DNA of 64,000 nucleotides from Leptobrachium leishanense (lineage: Eukaryota > Chordata > Amphibia > Anura > Megophryidae). Shown in pieces: positions 33,610 through 44,934 of this stretch. The notes below the pieces were generated by a model. That model saw only the letters and a program-made list of their open reading frames with translations. It made no database searches and was not told where the DNA came from. The stretch is from positions 327,356,690-327,420,689 of the forward strand of contig CM019066.1 of the NCBI GenBank assembly GCA_009667805.1. The letters run 5' to 3'. Both the position numbers and the translations under genes were made by a program. Numbering within the stretch: the first letter of the stretch is position 1; each line of letters starts with the position of its first letter.

Positions 33610-35197
33610 ATATGGTGGGGATGAGGACCCTGCACCAGAGTTTACAATCTAAGAGGAGAGGGGACCCTGCTCCAGAGCTCACAATCTAAGAGGAGAGGGG
33701 ACCCTGCTCCAGAGCTCACAATCTAAGAGGAGAGGGGACCCTGCTCCAGAGCTTACAAACTAAGAGAGAGGGGACCCTGCCCCAGAGCTTACAATCTAAG
33801 AGGAGAGGGGACCCTGCTCCAGAGCTTACAAACTAAGAGAGAGGGGACCCTGCCCCAGAGCTTACAATCTAAGAGGAGAGGGGACCCTGCCCCAGAGCTT
33901 ACAATCTAAAAGGTGAGGAGACCCTGCTCCAGAGTTTACAATCTAAGAGGAGAGGGGACCCTGCTCCAGAGCTTACAATCTAAGAGGAGTGGGGACCCTG
34001 CTCCAGAGTTTACAATCTAAGAGAGAGGGGAGCCTGCCCCAGAGTTTACAATCTAAAAGGTGAGGAGACCCTGCACCAGAGCTTACAATCTAAGAGGGGA
34101 CGTTGCTCCAGAGCTTACAATCTAAGAGGAGAGGGGACCCTGCTCCAGAGCTTACAATCTAAGAGAGAGGGGACCCTGCCCCAGAGCTTACAATCTAAAA
34201 GGTGAGGAGACCCTGCAGCAGAGCTTACAATCTAAGAGGAGAGGGGACGTTGCTCCAGAGCTTACAATCTAAGAGGAGAGGGGACCCTGCTCCAGAGCTT
34301 ACAATCTAAGAGAGAGGGGACCCTGCCCCAGAGCTTACAATCTAAAAGGTGAGGAGACCCTGCAGCAGAGCTTACAATCTAAAAGGTGAGGAGACCCTGC
34401 TCCAGAGCTTACAATCTAAGAGGAGAGGGGACATTGCTCCAGAGCTTACAATCTAAGAGGAGAGGGGACCCTGCTCCAGAGCTTACAATCTAAGAGGAGA
34501 GGGGACCCTGCTCCAGAGTTTATAATCTAAGAGAGAGGGGACCCTGCCCCAGAGTTTACAATCTAAAAGGTGAGGAGACCCTGCTCCAGAGTTTACAATC
34601 TAAGAGGAGAGGGGACGTTGCTCCAGAGTTTACAATCTAAGAGGAGGGGGACCCTGCTCCAGAGCTTACAATCTAAGAGAGAGGGGACCCTGCCCCAGAG
34701 CTTACAATCTAAAAGGTGAGGAGACCCTGCAGCAGAGCTTACAATCTAAGAGGAGAGGGGACGTTGCTCCAGAGCTTACAATCTAAGAGGAGAGGGGACC
34801 CTGCTCCAGAGCTTACAATCTAAGAGAGAGGGGACCCTGCCCCAGAGCTTACAATCTAAAAGGTGAGGAGACCCTGCACCAGAGCTTACAATCTAAAAGG
34901 TGAGGAGACCCTGCTCCAGAGCTTACAATCTAAGAGAGGGGACCCTGCTCCAGAGCTTACAATCTAAGAGGAGAGGGGACCCTGCTCCAGAGCTTACAAT
35001 CTAAGAGGAGAGGGGACCCTGCTCCAGAGTTTATAATCTAAGAGAGAGGGGACCCTGCTCCAGAGTTTACAATCTAAAAGGTGAGGAGACCCTGCTCCAG
35101 AGTTTACAATCTAAGAGGAGAGGGGACGTTGCTCCAGAGTTTACAATCTAAGAGGAGAGGGGACCCTGCTCCAGAGCTTACAATCTAAGCAGAGAGG
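33610..35197. repeat. Minisatellite with higher-order structure, unit about 36 bp
   Basis: More than 40 head-to-tail units of ggggaccctgctccagagct + tacaatctaagaggaga. Variants (ccctgcccc, cctgcagcagag, gacgttgctcc, ctaaaaggtgaggag) recur in a fixed order. The gacgttgctcc variant sits near 34098, 34246, 34614, 34760 and 35124, implying a block of about 146 bp and a larger block of about 515 bp. No coding function. The unit resembles single-copy text at 63047 (ccctgctcataggagcttac). Confidence 0.95.
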
Positions 35198-35425
35198 GGG
35201 ATACAGATTGTATATCTGTATACAGAGCTGGCTCTGTGTATACAGAGATGGAGGGAGGGTGTGTGTGTATATATATGTGTAGGAAGGGGGGCTGGTGTGT
35301 GTGTGTTTGGAGGGGGGGCCTGGAGTTTGTGTCAGTATGTGTGGGGGGGTCATGGTTTGTGTATACAGAGATGGCTCTGTATATCTGTATACAGCGATGG
35401 TTGTATACAGAGATGGTCTAGAAAA
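35198..35425. repeat. Degenerate gtatacagagatgg repeats and GT-rich tract
   Basis: gtatacagagatgg or close variants occur near 35219, 35237, 35359, 35388 and 35404, with tggctctgtatat between. The middle is (gt)-rich with G runs. It directly abuts the large minisatellite. Confidence 0.8.
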
Positions 35426-35449
35426 TGCAACACTCAGATCAGACACTTA

Positions 35450-35715
35450 GGCCGGGGGCACACAAGCGTACTCAGAGTGGAAGGAACGTCTGGTCTGTGA
35501 GAATGGACGTTCCTTTCACTCGACGCCCACCTGCCCCCCCCTTGGCGCTGAAAAGCACGATCCTCCAATGGCTTTCTAGGTGGATGCTTGCTGCGCGCAT
35601 AGTTCGGGAACGTGCACAAGCGTATGACCGGCCCTGTTGCAGCATCACATGGCTGCGACGGGCACCGGTAAGTGCATGCACGCAGGCGCACTAGTTGCGC
35701 TCGTGTGCACCGGCC
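35450..35715. mobile_element. PIF/Harbinger-like MITE, 266 bp
   Basis: Termini ggccgggggcacacaagcg and cgctcgtgtgcaccggcc are flanked by TTA (35447-35449 and 35716-35718). The ends resemble ggctagggtcagacg of 6353 and 54048 but the body is different, so it is a separate subfamily. Non-coding. Confidence 0.87.
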
Positions 35716-35718
35716 TTA

Positions 35719-36208
35719 CACCTTTATTCTTCTGTTAGACTTGTATCATGTTTCACAAGCCTCTGTATTACTACGCTTTATTTTATGACTGTTCCCTTCT
35801 TCACATTGTCAAAAGAGCAGAATATGGATGCCAGTAAAATTTTGCCCCCCCTGGAAAAATTTCTGTGGACGCCTATGACAACAGCTCCTGCTGATATTAC
35901 AACCGCGCTGCAAGCTTACTCTAAATTAATGGCTCCTATACTTTGTATTCGAGCAGTTAGTTTGTGGCTAGATGGAGAACAAGCTATTCCATTGTAGCTC
36001 CTTCTCCACTGGAGCCAGTATTGAAAAAAAAAATAAAAAATTCGCTGTTGGAACTTGGTGTTAAGTGATTTCGAAAATCACTTAACACTGAATTCCAACA
36101 ATACAGACGGCGTCATTATCTGCTGCTTCATCTCGATTATCTTTATTACTTTTATATATGGTGCTTGCAGTGTTGAGAAATTTTGCGGTTGGTTTAACTT
36201 TTCATATG
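35719..36208. other. Unassigned stretch
   Basis: A hairpin gtgttaagtgattttcgaaa-type pair (gttggaacttggtgttaagt near 36047; cacttaacactgaattccaa near 36080) is visible. No gene recognised. Confidence 0.4.
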
Positions 36209-36216
36209 CTCTAGAG

Positions 36217-36352
36217 CAAAGGTCAGCAACCTTGGTCTTCTAGATATTTTTCCACTTCATCTCCCATGATGCACCGCTGCTTGTTAGAGTGAAAGAGCCT
36301 CTTGGAAAATGTAGTTGCAAAACTTCTGGAAGGCCAAGGTCCCTGACCCCTG
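36217..36352. mobile_element. 136-bp hAT MITE with perfect 8-bp duplication
   Basis: Starts caaaggtcagcaaccttggt and ends ggtccctgacccctg; CTCTAGAG lies on both sides (36209-36216, 36353-36360). Interior has ctcccatgatgcacc and gtagttgcaaaacttctgga, the text of the common gtcagcaacc hAT MITE group. Related copies are at 10400, 47862 and 57243. Confidence 0.93.
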
Positions 36353-36360
36353 CTCTAGAG

Positions 36361-36749
36361 AGTCTACCACTTATTTCTTTTTTTTTGTTGTTATAATGTA
36401 TGTACAAACTAACGTACTGAAATGTTCTTTGGCGGTTTTGAAAATTTTAACATATTCATTTCATTAGAAAAAACTATAAGGGGTTATTTATAAAGTGCTG
36501 GAAATTGCCAGTGTTGCAGCACCTACAAACACAGATACATCCCAAACATGAAACCCAAAGAGCTGCGGGAGAAGATTCACTGTGAAAGCTCCTGATGTTG
36601 CTGTGTGAACTCCAGGCTGTGTGAATTCCAGAATTCCATTGCTGTTTGCAATAGACAGAAACTGCATCAAAGTCTTGGACATCACTGTGTATGTGAAGGA
36701 AAATCAGTTACAGACGCGGACAACGCGATTGATGTGAGAAGTGTTCATG
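36361..36749. other. Unassigned stretch before the Penelope-like fragment
   Basis: ggggttatttataaagtgct at about 36480 resembles a family B terminus but no partner end was found. Otherwise nothing recognised. Confidence 0.35.
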
Positions 36750-37786
36750 CACCCATCTCTGGCTGCAGAATAAAACCAAATCCAAACAGCCAATATATAT
36801 GGTTAAGGAGGAACTGTGCGGAGAAGTCAGTATTACAGCAAGCTGAAAATGTAAGTCAAAGGTATATACAGAAAGGGTACAACAAAAGTAAGATGGAAAG
36901 TGATTTAAAGGAGGATGCATTAAGAGAGAGATCGGACTTGATAGGGAATAGAAGAACAATGAAGAAAAGATCTGATGTGGACTATGCTTTCATCACTTAA
37001 TTTAATCCTTTTGCCCAACAAATTCAAAGAATATTTTATAAATATCGGCATGTGCCTCAGGCAGATGAGGTTCTGCCATACATTGCACAAGTAATAATGT
37101 TATATATCTACCCCAATGCCCATGCGGCGCTCAGCACATAGGCCGCACTAGAGGAATGCTTAAAGTATGGCTTTCGGAGCACAGAAATAATTATATAAAA
37201 AAGCGAAGTGACCACTCAGTGCCCATACACTGCAATAAACGTCCAATGCAACTGGCAAAATTTATTGGGCCCTATTACACTGTTCCTGCTAAAACGGGGA
37301 TGCTACGGCGAAAACCTGCAGGTTTCTCCTTAACGTCCCAGTTTTAGCGTGATATAACGGTGCAGGCGCTAATCCAACAGCCTGCAACATAACACGGTGC
37401 TATATCTCAGGATGCTCACGGGAACGCGCAGAGCGCCGCCACGAGCATCCCCTCGATGGAGTCCATAGGACTCCATTGAGGTCTTTTCTGCAGGTCACAT
37501 GACCTGCAGGATCTCGCCTTCATTAGCGTTCGGATTGTAATATGGTCTGCCCACGCTAGGGAAACCATTGCTAATGTTAACGCTCAGCTCACACAGGTGG
37601 ACGGCATTAACGATAGCGTTATCAATGTAATATGGCCCCTTGTGTATAGGTATCAATCTAGTTAATCCAGATGGGAGAGGTGGAAACCTACTGAAAAATA
37701 TAGCTAAAAGGGAAACAAAGTGGATCCTAAAAATAGGGGGACTTCAGGGAAAAGGTCTTAATGTTGACATTGAAGTAGTAAACTGA
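36750..37786 (+). pseudogene. Penelope-like element fragment: RT tail and GIY-YIG-type endonuclease
   Basis: Plus-strand reading gives blocks typical of Penelope-like retroelements. WLRRNCAEK and QKGYNKSKMESDLKEDA occur near 36800-36910. After a stop at 36998, FNPFAQQIQRIFYKY follows, the end of the reverse transcriptase. A frame change then leads to CPCGAQHIGRTRGMLKVWLS at 37117-37176, followed by EHRNNYIKKRSDHSVPIHC: the cysteine pair and the YIG-like core (HIG) of the endonuclease. After a family A MITE (37267-37638), the frame ends with NPDGRGGNLLKNIAKRETKW and GKGLNVDIEVV before a stop at 37784. RT fingers and palm are missing (5' truncation). Several frameshifts make it non-functional. 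Known enzymes of this class copy RNA and cut DNA for insertion; this copy cannot. Confidence 0.82.
37267..37638. mobile_element. Family A MITE (type II) inside the Penelope-like fragment
   Basis: Starts gggccctattacactgttcc after ATT and ends tgtaatatggccc before CTT (2 of 3 match). Contains acctgcaggtttctccttaa, gaacgcgcagagcgccgcca, ggagtccataggactcc and taacgctcagctcacacagg. At 372 bp it is a shortened type II copy: the middle aggtgagtatg block present at 26461 is missing. Confidence 0.82.
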
Positions 37787-38000
37787 TCTGTAATTACCAA
37801 TTATTGTAAATATACATTTTGGAGAAGTTCTATAGTATGTAAAGAATTAAGATTGAAGAACTAGCGTGAGGCACTTTAAGCAGAATGCCATATCTTACAT
37901 ATTGTTATTGATGAATTGTAGTAGATGAGGAGAACGAAACTAAAAGGTGGCGCCTGAAGACTGTACAGGATACATGATGAGTGGGAGCCATAAAAATATT
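37787..38000. other. Unassigned stretch
   Basis: Follows the endonuclease stop; probably 3' untranslated part of the Penelope-like element, without a recognisable signal. Confidence 0.3.
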
Positions 38001-38420
38001 CAGCCGATCCGAAACCGGACATCATGTGGAGCGGCCGGATCACATGACCGGAAATGACGTGACGCTAGACACGTCCAGGAAGAGGAAGCCAAATCGGAAC
38101 ATGTAGAGGACGGAGAAGACGCCAGAACGAGTGGCAATCAATTAACGACCAATAAGGACTATATTTAATATTGTAATGTAATATTTGATAAAGTCCATCA
38201 GGACGAAACGCGTCGGATGTACAGAGACCCCTTGTTCTTAAATTTTATTATATTTGTTTTATTGATTTAATAAGTTTTACCCCATAATTTCCGATTGGAG
38301 TGTAGCCTTTTGCCTGCAACTGCTGTCACCATAGGAAATACCTAAGGGTATACCTTGGAAGGAACCCTCAGAAGGAATACCTGGCAGCGGTGCAGTGGAA
38401 AAAGAATCCAGTGGCGGAGC
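38001..38420. repeat. Dispersed repeat with gacgaaacgcgtcgg motif
   Basis: agtccatcaggacgaaacgc + gtcgg at 38187-38211 forms a short hairpin (gtcc/ggac), followed by ttgattgattt-type A/T-rich sequence. The same word appears inverted at 58412 (cgacgcgtttcgcccttaag). Such sequences are common in dispersed vertebrate repeats. The class is not decided. Confidence 0.5.
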
Positions 38421-39130
38421 AGTGACGGCTGAGTATTCATGTTATGGATTTATATGTTCTGTGAGCAATTATTTAGTCAACCTGCATCTAAATTGAATTT
38501 ATGCTGTATAGACTAATGACTAATAGAAACATTTGCAGCCACACTTCATATTTATTTTGATATTAATTATTATTTTTTTATACTTTTTCCCCAATAATAT
38601 GAATTTCCTTTTATAATTATTCCACTTTCCATGTATCACCAAAAGAATTCCTTTTCTGTAGGCACATGACATATTAATGTGTACATTGTATATGGAGGGA
38701 AAAAACCTTACTTTAACAAATTTTACCATTTAAAGTAAACAAAATACCAATAGGTACAGTCACTTCCTATTACTCTAATTTTATTACTGTGAGTTTACGC
38801 GAGCATCCAGCTTTTTCATAAGCACCATTTTATATTGCCTAATTATTTTCTTGCTGGAATTTATTTTGCTGCAATACCCACATAATAACATTCGGAGTAA
38901 GTAACAATTTTTATGGCAGATTTTTTTTAAAACTAGGAGTTTCTTTATATTTTTTAATTTTGCATAAACCAGCCCATTCTGCAATTATTTGAATATGTCG
39001 CATAGAGTGAATTATCTGGCATAAACAAAGACATACAAACATATCTATCGATATATATATTTTTTATATATATAATTTTATATCATAAATAGAACAAGAT
39101 TCCAAGCCTGATGTAAACTTAGCAAAGCTA
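38421..39130. other. Unassigned A/T-rich stretch
   Basis: No gene recognised; (ta)-rich sequence at 39045-39085. Confidence 0.4.
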
Positions 39131-39134
39131 TTAA

Positions 39135-39431
39135 CCCCTTAAGGACGCGAGGCTGGTGCCCTTAAGGGGTGGCTTTCGCCAGCGAGGCATACAGGTAGAC
39201 CTCGCCGACAGGTGCCGTCGCACAGCATTGATTTAAAACCTGCCCCGCAGCCGACTTCATTTCAGGCCGTCCCCATGCAGCCAATGATGTTCACCGCGAG
39301 TTGGAGTGGGCAGGCTGCGGGGAGGGGCCGAGATGGCCCCATTGAAGACAGCGGGGCGTACATGTACGCCCTGGGTCTTCAAAGCCCTCCCGCCGGCAGG
39401 ACAGCATAGAACGTCCTGCGGCAGGAAGGGG
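39135..39431. mobile_element. piggyBac-like MITE (TTAA-CCCCTT ends)
   Basis: TTAA (39131-39134) is followed by ccccttaaggacgcgaggct; the other end reads cctgcggcaggaaggggATAA, an imperfect mirror with one changed base in the target. Interior is GC-rich (gccgtcgcacagc, cctcccgccggcagg). TTAA targets with CCC-type ends fit piggyBac-like elements, but only 9-10 terminal bases match, so the call is moderate. Confidence 0.5.
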
Positions 39432-39442
39432 ATAAATTCTAT

Positions 39443-39976
39443 GGGCCCTATTACATACTTAACGTTAACATTAGTGCTTGGCCGTGTGAGCATTAACATT
39501 AAGTGACCCTAGAGCGGGCCTACCATATTACATTCCAAACGCTAACGGGTTAATAAACGTCTGCGGAATCAGCTATCACCAGGTTCAAATCTCCCCCAAA
39601 AGTCACATACTCACCTCTCATCCCATGGCAAGAATGGTGATCCACTGTATCTGGCCGCCGGGAGCAGAGGGAGACTGAGGGAGTCTCTCTCCGAGATCAC
39701 TCTGCCGACCTGCCGGATCTCGTGAGAGGCAAGATCATGCAGGTTATGTGACTGGCAATCAAAGCCTCAATAGAGTCCTATGGACTGCACAGAGGGGATG
39801 CTCGAGCGGTGCTTAGCGCTGCTTTGAGTATCCTGAGGCTTAGCGCTGCATTACGGGACAGGCTGCTGAATTAACGGTAATATGGAGCTAAAACGGGAAC
39901 ACTAAGGAGAAACCTGCAGGTGCAGGTTTTCCTCCTTAGCATCCCCATTTTAGTGGTCAGTAATGTAATACTGCCG
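39443..39976. mobile_element. Family A MITE (type II), reverse of 26461
   Basis: Starts gggccctattacatacttaa after TAT (39440-39442) and ends taatgtaatactgccg before TAT (39977-39979). Its interior is the reverse of 26461-27190: tactcacctctcatcccatg, ggcaagaatggtgatcc, aagcctcaatagagtccta, aacctgcaggtgcaggtttt. Confidence 0.85.
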
Positions 39977-39979
39977 TAT

Positions 39980-41875
39980 GGCGTTATCAAGGCTCTGGTT
40001 AAAGGGACACTCTATTTATCCTGACCACTTTATGGTTTTAAAGTGGTCCGGATGTGAGGAGTGCTGCCCTTCTCCTTCCCCCTCCCTGCTGCTTTGATTG
40101 GCAGAAAGGCTTGGTGACAATGTAAAGTGCACAAGTCCTGTAGGAGAGCAAATTGTGCAGAAAAGTGTCAGGGACTTCCGAGTTCAGGAGTCCCTGAGCA
40201 GAAGAGGAAGAGCTGTGCATGTTGAGTAAGATCAACCCAAAAAGAAAATAGAAGATAATTTGGCAGAGGCTGTCAGCAGGATCTGCCCAATTATTTAAGG
40301 GCTACAAAAGGGAACTCTATTTTTCAACAGAGTATCACTCTAAATTTACACCAGACCCTACCCTTTAACCGACCCCCCCTTTCCCCTCTCCTTTTTTTTC
40401 CTTTCTCTCTCTTTTTATCCCTTTTTCTTCTCTTCATCCTAACTTTTTTTCTTTCTCCAGAAGAACGTACTTGCTTACTGGCCGAACTTTTACGGGTTGT
40501 ATTTGACATCTGTATTCTTGTTTTTCCCACCCGTATCCCATTAGCCCTAATATTTTGATTGGTGGTGGTGGTTCCCCCTTTGCCGTACTATGCTCCTCCC
40601 TTGTGTAATGGAGCGTTCTGTATTGGGATTGGGAGTGGGACTATGGGGATTCTACGATGATGGATCGGATGGAGGTTTCATTGCTGTAAATATTACAATT
40701 CGTGATTTTTGTATTATTCGTTCATTTCTACCTGTACCGATTGCGAAATGCGCTGTCCCGCAACAGCGGTCGGTTTGTTGATATTTTACTTTTCTGCACA
40801 ATTTCATGGGTCATTTGCTGTAACTTGATTTCTAGTCCACATTATGCGCTTCTCTTTCTAATGAACTTTGTAATTGTAATTTTTGTCCATGGTTTAATAG
40901 CAAAAATGTAAAAAAGGTTTACACCAGGCTTGGAATCTGGCCCATAATGTATGTGTATGTTGCTTTACTGAAGCAATCTCACAATGAGGTTAGTTTTGGT
41001 GTTGAGTTCTACCTGCACATACTGTATATATGTGACCTCTATGTCCTACAACACCCAATTTAATGCTTGTCAATTCCCTGTTCTGTGAATTAAACCTAGA
41101 GTGACTGTTTCTCATTTGATACGCTCTCCGTCACTTGTCTTTGCTTGTTTTTTCCTACCCATAGTACATCGCTGCAGAATATATTGACTCTTTATAAATA
41201 ATTGTAATTGTATATCTCAACCACATCAAGACGAGCAGAATCCTTTGAAAACACACGATTTCCTTCGAAAATCATCAAAGGATGCAGTATATTTTTTTAT
41301 ATAAAAGATGCTAATACGTTTTTTTCATGTATGGCATGTAAAGCAATCTAGCCATATTAGAAACACGGCAGAGCGTTTTGGTAACTTTCCTTTCCTCATT
41401 ATGTATTTTTGTTTTATAGCTTCTTTGCTGTTTCCATTTATCTTCTAGATTACAGACTTGAAGTGAAGGAAAGAAATGCTCATATTGTATTCTTTACTTG
41501 TGTTATGACCTTGCGGCAGGAACAGAACAGTAATAGGCTCTGCTGGGAAGACAATAAACACTGGAAACCTGAAAAGAATTATCTTTTCAAGCAAAAAATA
41601 GCATTTTGAGAACGTTGGATAATTCATTTAAAAGCTCACATCTTGTATGAAAGACATTAATAAAGAACCAGACAAGTATTTAATGAAACAATACAGTACT
41701 CATCAACATGGTTAGAATATAGGGGACGTAACAGAACCTCAAGAAAGAAGGCTAGATTAAGAGAATATATATATATATTGAGACGTCTAAGAAGATGTAT
41801 CTATAAATTCAGACCTCTAAAATATTATTTTCGGGATTACAGATGATACATGAACACGTGTGCTCTACGAGAACA
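39980..41875. other. Unassigned stretch
   Basis: agggacactctatttatcct near 40005 resembles a dispersed repeat end. A pyrimidine-rich tract lies at 40365-40455. (ta)n at 41767-41780. No coding motif in the open frames. Confidence 0.4.
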
Positions 41876-41879
41876 TTAT

Positions 41880-42771
41880 CAGGGTTATTCAAAGAGATTC
41901 GAAAAGTCACCGCACGTTCGGAGACTTTTCGTTCTCTTCAATTCGGTTCCTTTTGCCGATCCCATTTCGGCGACCCTGCGGTGTATTCAGCAAACACCAC
42001 AGGGTCCCCGAATTGCAGGGAAAAGCTGCCGCAAACCCGACGAAGACTCACCGCAAAACCCAGCAAATGCACGCCGAAAACCCTCAAAAACATCTGGATT
42101 AACCTGCCGAAAACCACAGAAAAACCCGAACAGGAGCCGATCGCAGCTTTCGACACAGCAGAAGAGGCGGTGAATAAATTAGGAAAACAGTTTGTATGAA
42201 TGATTGAAAAGTGAAACACTGTTTGCAAAGAAACTACTGAGCGAAAATGTCTGAAATTTACATATGAGGTCCAGGGAATGATAATAAAGAGGGCTGTTAC
42301 AGAAAAAATAAGAAAACTTTTAAAAAAAAAAAAAAAATCGGGTTTTTAAAAAAAATAAAAAAAATACTTAAAATATCCTAAAAAATCTATAAATAAAGAG
42401 ACTCTTTACTGCAGAATTTTATAAAGGACAGTTTATTAGATATTGAATTAAAACGGGAATATTTTTAACATTGACGTCTATGGGAGTCTCCTGAATAAAC
42501 TTGCCGAATTAAACCACCGAATGGCAGGGCATTAGGGGAAGCTTTCCCTGCTGGTTTGTGTTCTCTGAATAGCCGAAGCAGTGCTTTTTTATGGGGATTT
42601 CACTGCCCTCAAACAGGCACCGAACAGGCACCGTATGTTCAGGCAATTCGCTAGGATTTGGCGAATTGCCTGCTCCCTGGATAGCCGAATGGCCAGGAAA
42701 GGTAACCGAACGCTGATTTTCAGCATTCGGTTACCTTTCTCAAGCAATTCGGAGCTCTTTGAATAACCCTG
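41880..42771 (-). mobile_element. Family B element, inverted copy of the type at 31591
   Basis: Ends cagggttattcaaagagatt and gagctctttgaataaccctg, 892 bp, flanked by TAT on both sides (41877-41879 and 42772-42774). Sequence is close to the reverse complement of 31591-32480: gaaaagtcaccgcacgttcg, caccacagggtccccgaatt, gaaaatgtctgaaatttaca, aaacgggaatatttttaac, and cattcggttacctttctcaa. The 90-118 residue frames read the CGAAAA-rich portion and are not shared in phase with other copies. Confidence 0.93.
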
Positions 42772-42774
42772 TAT

Positions 42775-43449
42775 AAATCCAAACATGAGAATGTCTGAGC
42801 AGATACTGAAAAGCTAAAGAAAACTGAAACAGGAAACTTCTCAAATAATTTTTTTTAGTTTAATGATATTTTGCTGCAATGACTTCTTTAAGTATTCGGC
42901 AGTATGACCAGATATGCACATTTGAATAATTTCTGCCCTTTCATCTTATCAATGACTCTCCTGGTGGGTCAGATTACTTGGCTGGCACTTGTAGACTGCA
43001 CGTTTCAAATGTTATCATCGATTCGTACTAATAAGACTGAGATTAGGACTTTGACTACTCAATTTTATTTATAACATATTTGTCCTTGAACCATTCTAAA
43101 GTTGCTTTTGTATTCTGCTGAAAGATGACTTTCTTCCAAGCTTCAGCAGCTATTTTTCTTAGAATGAATCAGGTTCTGAATTGATATTGCCCTGCATTGA
43201 GCTCCATCTGACCATAAACCCATTTTACCATTCTCATAGTTTGTTGTTTTTATTTTAGCAACGTCCAAACATTCTGGTTCGGCGTGTTTGCTTCTTTCTA
43301 GTCAACCTTCCATACAGGACAGTTTGATGCAGAGCTCGTAAAATTGCTTACTAGTATATGATGATCTTTTTTTGGCTTCTCTTACATGTCTACTCTTTTC
43401 TTGATTGCGTTAATGCCACATATGTAGAGTCCAATTTTTTTTTGTTTTT
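42775..43449. other. Unassigned stretch
   Basis: No gene or repeat recognised. Confidence 0.4.
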
Positions 43450-43648
43450 TTTTTGAGAAAGGATTTTACCAGGAAGGATACATTAAGATTTCTCTTGTTT
43501 TCAAGTATGTCCTGGGTGGCGAGTCTGTACCGTTAGGTGTCTTGCCAAGGACACTTACTGGAGAGGTGCTCGCTGGGATCATCCCATGACTCCACAGGCT
43601 CTCTCCACGCAGAGCAGTGACATTACCTCTACTCCACCCAGCCGGTCC
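43450..43648 (-). mobile_element. SINE, near full length
   Basis: Reverse complement starts accggctgggtggagtagag, runs through ctctgcgtggagagagcctg, the core agtgtccttggcaagacacc, and ends cctggtaaaatcctttctca before an A-rich tail (T run 43433-43453 on the plus strand). The B-box region is eroded (atgggatgatcccagcgagc). Confidence 0.9.
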
Positions 43649-44926
43649 AATTAATAGGGAACTGTATGTATTGCTGTCAGGGCACAATTTTAGCGGCATA
43701 AACATACAAGTTGCCGAAACTGAGGTGAAGGTATATTCCTTTAACCCACTCCTTGTCATGTTGGTACCTGATTTAATGGAGCGGGCACCTCTTAAGCAGA
43801 CAGCCAGCACACGCTTGCAAATGTTCATGCAAATATGATACAGTATTTATATCCAATACAAATTGGACTCATTCTGCAGGGAGTACTTCCTATGTTCTGC
43901 ATTTTTTTTTCGAACACATATAGCAAAATATGGAGTCATCGCTTGTCAAAGATTTGTCACTGACCTCCAATGACAGCTGTGAGCGTAAGACCTGTCTTGC
44001 AGGAGAGCCCATTGCTCAATCCTTGTACCTGATTGGATGCCAGAGCAGTGACTGACAAATTAGAACAATGACTGACAATTCAGTGCACTGACATCATCGC
44101 TGAGTGTCAATAGCATAGCGCTGCAGAATAACTCTCAGTAAGCAATATGGAGCTGGATGATGGCGACTCCCGATGCTGGAACAGGCTATGTTGCAGCTAG
44201 CTACAGTATATCTAATCAAGCAATGAGATATTGCATTGACCTTTATAACCAATGCAATATCCACCTGCTTAGGATATTGGGGATGTTGGGATTGAATTGA
44301 TGTCTCTTGACGACTGTCAACCAAGGAGTGTTATGACAAAGTGCGTCACTTTAAAGATATTAGCTCTGTAGCCTCTTATTTGATCACACAAAGTTAAAGT
44401 GAGGTCAGTGTGAAACATCAATCCTTGATGAGATATCGCAGACCGCATTTACCTGGTTCCATTGTTGTGTGGACACTGCCAGGTTTCTCCATAATGGGAG
44501 GGTCATTGAGCACCGATGTGTGATTGACCCTCTGGATTGAATTCAATAAATTGGCTCATTAGTCGACAGTCAATGAGCTGCAGGGAGTGAACAGACGGCT
44601 GTCACTCAGTCATCAGAAGTGAGCGGCTGTGAATCTTCGACAGGGAATTTATAATTAATAATTGCCTAACTTATGTCGGGCACGGCATGTGCTTTTTTAT
44701 CAGTTTTTTTCACCATAATTCAGCCCACATGGGCAATGTATGTTATTGATAACATGACCATATAGCCATGTGACCCTGTGTCGTATTGAACCTTATATCC
44801 CTAACATGGTGGGTAACAAAAATAATGCAAAAATTGACAGAAACATATGTCTGCATGGTACACATACGGTGCATCTTCTAAACCCTGGGTTGGATCCCAA
44901 ATTAGACATATCTGCTTCAGCCAATA
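43649..44926. other. Unassigned stretch
   Basis: No gene recognised. Short direct and mirrored words (gagcagtgactgacaaatta / gaacaatgactgacaattca near 44043-44080) are visible. Confidence 0.4.
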
Positions 44927-44934
44927 GCTTAAAT

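Noticed and set aside
33610..35197. CRISPR-like array
   Set aside because: Units are contiguous without unique spacers, and the surrounding DNA is vertebrate-type.
41843..42228. Four overlapping frames of 80-118 residues
   Set aside because: They are phase variants of the CGAAAA-rich part of a family B element and are not shared in phase with the copy at 31591.
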